From: Gammaproteobacteria bacterium
GTDB taxonomy: Bacteria; Pseudomonadota; Gammaproteobacteria; Chromatiales; Chromatiaceae
NCBI GenBank assembly: GCA_019136395.1
Contig: JAGVUH010000443.1
Coordinates: forward strand, 1-20,628
Reading direction: 5' to 3'
Length of the DNA: 20,628 bases
Shown in pieces: positions 17,653 to 20,628 of this stretch; positions within the stretch are counted from its first letter, which is position 1, and each line of letters opens with the position of its first letter. The notes beneath the pieces are model-generated. The model saw nothing but the letters and a program-made list of their open reading frames with translations, did no database searches and was not told where the DNA came from. A program made the translations under genes and the position numbers.

Positions 17653-17671
17653 GTCATAATCGGTCATAATC
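17653..17671 (-). promoter_or_regulatory. Tandem 9-bp direct repeat, possible operator/promoter
   Basis: GTCATAATC occurs at 17653-17661 and again at 17663-17671, so the copies are 10 bp apart, one helical turn. On the minus strand this reads GATTATGAC twice. TATGAC could serve as a -10 box, with TTCACG about 17 nt upstream as a weak -35. Direct repeats at this period commonly bind a dimeric response regulator on one DNA face. Confidence 0.4.
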
Positions 17672-17772
17672 TTAACGTGAAATCAGCCACCACTTGCCGC
17701 CGTTCGGAGTGGCCGCGGACAGGTGAGAGAAACGGCCACTTGCCGTGGTCGGGGTGGCTGAAGATTGGCCGT

Positions 17773-17885
17773 TCCCCCCTTCTCCCCCACCCTCTCTCGC
17801 CAGCAGGGATGGGCTGTAGAATCAGTGGCTTGTGCTGCCTATGCCAGCCCAGAAAGTCCAGGCAGCATGGGGGGGGGGAACGATT
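17773..17885 (+). repeat. Dispersed intergenic repeat, copy B
   Basis: This has the same architecture and orientation as the block at 4287-4375: a C-rich block, a short hairpin-like stretch, then a core at 17818-17843 matching the first copy at 23 of 26 positions (starting AGAATCA, containing GGCTTGTGCTGCC). TGCTGCCT (17833-17840) pairs perfectly with AGGCAGCA (17860-17867), making a clear stem-loop, and a run of ten G follows at 17869-17878. It is a REP-like or miniature mobile element candidate. Confidence 0.65.
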
Positions 17886-17954
17886 GGGCTGAAGACCGTA
17901 CCTGATCCTTGACGAAAATTCAGGCGCTGCTCGGGGAGGGCCAAGAAGGCGGCT

Positions 17955-18443
17955 ATGTGGGAACAGACTGTCCTGCTCCTGTTGCTGATCGTGGCCAACG
18001 GGGCACCCATTCTGGTCGCCTGGCGTCTGGGGCCCCGTTGGGACTGGCCCCTGGACGCCGGCCTGGTGCTGCGGGATGGCCGCCGCCTGCTCGGGGAGTC
18101 TGGCACCCTGCGTGGACTGGTGGCGGCTGTGGTGGCCACGGCGCTCCTGTCCTGGGTGCTGGGCCTGGGGGCCGGGACGGGGGCCCTGATCGGCCTGCTG
18201 GCCATGGTCGGTGACGCCCTCTCCAGCTTCATCAAACGCCGGCTGGGACTGCCACCCGGCGCCAAGGCCACTGGACTCGATCAGGTCCCCGAGGCCCTGC
18301 TGCCCCTGTTGGTCGTGGCGGGCCCCCTGGGCCTAAAGCTCCCCTGGCTGGATCTGCTCCTGCTGGTGGCCGCCTTCACGCTCTTCGACATGGTCGTGTC
18401 CGGGCCGCTTTACCGCCTTCATCTGCGCCGACAGCCCCATTGA
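17955..18443 (+). CDS. CDP-archaeol synthase (CarS)-like integral membrane protein
   Basis: This 162-residue protein has about four membrane segments and the CarS/DUF46 pattern: NGAPILVAW at the start, LDAGLVLRDGRRLLG, then the conserved cytoplasmic loop GDALSSFIKRRLGLPPGAKA and LDQVPEALLPLL. Archaeal CarS transfers CMP from CTP to unsaturated archaeol phosphate, and CarS is related to CdsA. Bacterial members have no settled role, and a lipid-nucleotide activating activity is only inferred. ATG 17955 has AAGAAGG just upstream. Single-gene unit. Confidence 0.82.
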   Translation: MWEQTVLLLLLIVANGAPILVAWRLGPRWDWPLDAGLVLRDGRRLLGESGTLRGLVAAVVATALLSWVLGLGAGTGALIGLLAMVGDALSSFIKRRLGLPPGAKATGLDQVPEALLPLLVVAGPLGLKLPWLDLLLLVAAFTLFDMVVSGPLYRLHLRRQPH

Positions 18444-18539
18444 TCCCGAGGTTGGCGTCAACTGGTTCGTGAGAGGTAGCCGCACAGACCTCCTCCAGCG
18501 CAAGCAGCGGCAGCTGCTGTCACCTGGACCAGAGGTCGG

Positions 18540-19403
18540 TCAATACAGAGCGCTGAGCATCTTGCCCCGGTAGCTGGAGACCAGGGGGTCCTGGCCGCCC
18601 AGCAGATCGAAGATCAGGATCATGGTCTTGCGCGCCGCGTCCTCCCCATAGGCCCGATCGCGCTTGAGCAGCGCCAGAAGCCCGGCCAGGGCGGCGGCGT
18701 AATCGCCCTGGGTCGCCTGACGGATGGCGAGCAGGAAGGCGGCCTCGCTGTCACGGGGATCGGCGGCGAGGCGGGCGGCCAGTTCCGCCTCCGCCGGGGC
18801 GCCGGCAGCCAGATTGGCCAGGCGCAACTGGCCACGCAGGGCCAGCACCTCCGGGTCCTTGGCCAGGTCCAGGGGAACCTGGTCGAGCAGGGCCTCGGCA
18901 CCCTGGGTATCCCCCGCCGCGGCCTTGATCTGGACCTCCATCAGCATGAGTCGGGGGTTGTCCGGGTCCTTGGCCCGCGCCAGGTCCAGTGCGGCCTGGG
19001 CCCCCGCCACGTCCCCCATCAGGAGCCGGTCGCCGATCCGCTCCGTTAGGTCGTCGGCGGGGCGGGGCAGATGAGGTTCCAGGAAGGCCCGCACCTGGGG
19101 CTCGGGCAGGGCGCCCATGAACTGATCGACCGGACGACCCTCCTTGAAGAGCAGGACGGTGGGCAGGCTGCGGATGCCCATCTGGGCGGCGAGGGCCTGT
19201 TCCTCCTCGGTGTTGAGCTTGGCGACCAGCAGGCGACCGCGATACTCCTCCGCCAGCTTGGCGAGGATGGGCATGAGGGCGCGGCAGGGGGCGCACCAGT
19301 CGGCCCAGAAATCCACCAACACCGGGCGCTCGTAAGAGCCCTCGATGACGACCTGGTGAAAGTTCTGCGCGGTGACGGCAACCAGATAGGGTGAGTCGGC
19401 CAT
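18540..19403 (-). CDS. cnoX: CnoX/YbbN thioredoxin-TPR co-chaperone
   Basis: The 287-residue protein has an N-terminal thioredoxin domain (1-110) and C-terminal TPR-like helical repeats, as in CnoX (YbbN), a chaperedoxin that holds unfolded proteins and passes them to GroEL. The active site reads WCAPC with Cys37 and Cys40, and a cis-proline follows at 81 (RSLPT). E. coli CnoX lacks this CxxC pair, whereas some other bacterial forms keep it and are redox-active, so reductase activity is likely here. ATG 19403 has GAGGAG upstream; the open frame reaching to 19724 lacks family support. It is divergent from trxC across a 165-bp gap. Confidence 0.93.
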   Translation of the reverse strand: MADSPYLVAVTAQNFHQVVIEGSYERPVLVDFWADWCAPCRALMPILAKLAEEYRGRLLVAKLNTEEEQALAAQMGIRSLPTVLLFKEGRPVDQFMGALPEPQVRAFLEPHLPRPADDLTERIGDRLLMGDVAGAQAALDLARAKDPDNPRLMLMEVQIKAAAGDTQGAEALLDQVPLDLAKDPEVLALRGQLRLANLAAGAPAEAELAARLAADPRDSEAAFLLAIRQATQGDYAAALAGLLALLKRDRAYGEDAARKTMILIFDLLGGQDPLVSSYRGKMLSALY

Positions 19404-19568
19404 GGCGCCGTTCTCCTCAAAGGTGGATGATTGGAATTGACCCGAGAGGCCGTAAATAGGCTTGCGATAGTAGCGCTTCAAGCCGGCGGGGACGATGCCG
19501 GACTGAACTCGCCGCCAATAACCATCTGCTTCTTTAGGAACCCGTGTTCCTCCCAGGAGTTTTCCGCC

Positions 19569-20003
19569 ATGACCCAACCCCTGCATGTCGTCTGTCCCCG
19601 CTGCGATGCCGTCAACCGGGTACCCGCCGATCGCCTGGGCGAGGAGGCCCGCTGTGGTAAGTGCCGCAGTCCCATCTTCAGCGGCGCGCCCCTGGCCCTG
19701 GACGAGGGGCGCTTTCCCAAACATCTGGGGCGTAGCGATCTGCCCCTCGTGGTCGACTTCTGGGCCCCCTGGTGCGGACCCTGTCGCGCCATGGCACCGG
19801 CCTTCGAGGCCGTGGCGCGGCGGATAGAACCCCGGGCCCGCCTGATCAAGGTCAACACCGAGGAAAACCAGGGCCTGGCGCAGCGCTACGGCATTCGCAG
19901 CATCCCCACCCTGGTGGTCTTCAAGGATGGCAAGGAGGTGGCTCGCACCTCCGGGGCCATGGATGCCGGGTCTCTGGAGAGTTGGCTCCGGCGGGCCTTG
20001 TGA
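19569..20003 (+). CDS. trxC: Thioredoxin 2
   Basis: TrxC is a cytosolic disulfide reductase with an extra N-terminal zinc domain. The 144-residue product shows the zinc ligands Cys9-Cys12 (CPRC) and Cys29-Cys32 (CGKC), then the thioredoxin domain with VVDFWAPWCGPC (Cys69, Cys72) and cis-Pro113 in SIPTL. ATG 19569 has AGGAG at good spacing. In E. coli trxC is OxyR-induced; I could not identify an OxyR site here. It faces away from cnoX, so shared or coordinated stress control is plausible. Confidence 0.95.
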   Translation: MTQPLHVVCPRCDAVNRVPADRLGEEARCGKCRSPIFSGAPLALDEGRFPKHLGRSDLPLVVDFWAPWCGPCRAMAPAFEAVARRIEPRARLIKVNTEENQGLAQRYGIRSIPTLVVFKDGKEVARTSGAMDAGSLESWLRRAL

Positions 20004-20151
20004 CCCCGGGCGTGCCGGTCAGCCCACCCGGTCCAGGGTGGCGGTCTCGCGTCGAGGCGGTGATGAGTCCACGTTTGATCAGTCTCGGTTGGGGGGTCTG
20101 GAAAGTCGCTAGGAGTAGGCGTTGAAGGCGCCGCCAATCGCTGGCGTTTGA

Positions 20152-20180
20152 TGGACAGGGCAGGGGGTATCCCCTAGAAT
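20152..20180 (+). promoter_or_regulatory. Sigma-70 promoter upstream of carA
   Basis: TGGACA (20152-20157) and TAGAAT (20175-20180) each match the consensus at 5 of 6 positions with an ideal 17-nt spacer. The spacer contains GGGG-TAT-CCCC (about 20164-20174), a small palindrome between the hexamers that could be an operator. The predicted leader to the carA ATG is about 98 nt. Confidence 0.65.
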
Positions 20181-20284
20181 TCGGCCGCTCGGGGTGGCTG
20201 GCCCGCTCCTCCCCTTCAGTCGCCCCCGCGCTCACGTCTTCCCCGCGGCCCCCGGGCCGGGACGCGGGCTGGCTGAACCTGGAG

Positions 20285-20628
20285 ATGACCTTGAGCAAGC
20301 CCGCGGTCCTCGTTCTGGAAGACGGCTCCGTCTTCCGCGGCCTGTCCATCGGCGCCGAGACCCAGAGCGTCGGCGAGGTGGTGTTCAACACCGCTATGTC
20401 CGGGTACCAGGAGATCCTGACCGATCCCTCCTATCGTCGCCAGTTGGTCACCCTCACCTATCCCCACATCGGCAACGTGGGCGTCAACCCCGAGGACGAG
20501 GAATCCCCCGCCATTCAGGCGGCCGGCCTGGTGATCCGCGATCTGCCGCGCCTGGCCAGCAACTGGCGCCAGCGGGAACCGCTGGACGACTACCTGAAGC
20601 GCCAGGGCGTCCCGGGGATCGCGGATAT
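20285..20628 (+). CDS. carA: Carbamoyl-phosphate synthase small subunit, N-terminal fragment
   Basis: The frame is open to the end of the window (114 codons and two bases), so the gene is cut by the window edge. CarA is the glutaminase subunit that feeds ammonia to CarB for arginine and pyrimidine synthesis. The N-terminal domain is recognisable from [57 protein letters not shown] and a [15 protein letters not shown] stretch. The glutaminase catalytic triad lies beyond the window. ATG 20285 overlaps GGAG too closely, so the ribosome-binding site is probably the upstream purine stretch CTGGAG. No dapB precedes it. Confidence 0.96.
   Translation, partial: MTLSKPAVLVLEDGSVFRGLSIGAETQSVGEVVFNTAMSGYQEILTDPSYRRQLVTLTYPHIGNVGVNPEDEESPAIQAAGLVIRDLPRLASNWRQREPLDDYLKRQGVPGIAD

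Larger units (their letters stand above)
17574..17954. other. Divergent regulatory gap
   Basis: These 381 bp lie between the divergent exported-protein gene and the carS-like gene, with no supported gene inside. They hold a tandem 9-bp repeat at 17653-17671 near the minus-strand start and the second copy of the dispersed repeat at 17773-17885. A T/A-containing island at 17654-17690 stands out from the GC-rich surroundings. Confidence 0.5.

Overview
The window is high-GC bacterial chromosome, most likely from a gammaproteobacterium of the purple sulfur / sulfur-oxidising kind (Chromatiales-like). The housekeeping set (folP, glmM, ratA-ratB, hemW, uvrD, ybaK, ftsH, sdhE, cnoX/ybbN, trxC, carA) reads as Gammaproteobacteria. 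A DsrC/TusE-family paralogue with no cysteines points to a sulfur oxidiser. The lineage is inferred from these proteins; no rRNA gene is present.

Layout. 1-4203 (+): 3' end of folP, an AT-rich leader with a long dyad, glmM, an 11-TM sodium-coupled NSS transporter, and ratA-ratB, tightly packed from the transporter onward. 4287-4375: one copy of a dispersed intergenic repeat. 4392-4730 (-): the cysteine-less DsrC-like gene. 5061-9735 (-): the overlapping cluster uvrD > PQQ-type sugar dehydrogenase > hemW, in which uvrD and hemW are both broken. 9969-10704 (+): a ccdA-type antitoxin without a recognisable ccdB, a 26-codon ORF and a degenerate receiver-like protein, joined by TAATG and ATGA overlaps. 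10818-13322 (-): ybaK and a frame-broken ftsH with a heat-shock-like promoter. 13614-14623 (+): a CopD-like membrane protein and sdhE. 14639-17573 (-): a two-gene unit, an exported helical protein followed by an ATPase with an MshEN-like N-terminus and an AAA+ core. This is the best candidate here for an undescribed system. 17574-17954: a regulatory gap with tandem 9-bp repeats and the second copy of the dispersed repeat. 17955-18443 (+): a CarS-like membrane protein. 18540-20003: divergent thioredoxin-family genes cnoX/ybbN (-) and trxC (+). 20152-20628 (+): a strong sigma-70-like promoter and the 5' end of carA.

Three conserved genes (hemW, uvrD, ftsH) each lose frame, and apparently some bases, at a single internal point, while the other genes look intact. 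This is either an assembly/consensus problem or real gene decay. The uvrD break makes a misleading 1183-residue open frame that joins helicase to sugar dehydrogenase.

Functionally the window is mostly housekeeping: cell-wall precursor synthesis (glmM), folate (folP), pyrimidine/arginine (carA), DNA repair (uvrD), proteostasis and redox (ftsH, cnoX, trxC), translation quality control (ybaK) and flavinylation (sdhE). Accessory pieces lie between these blocks.
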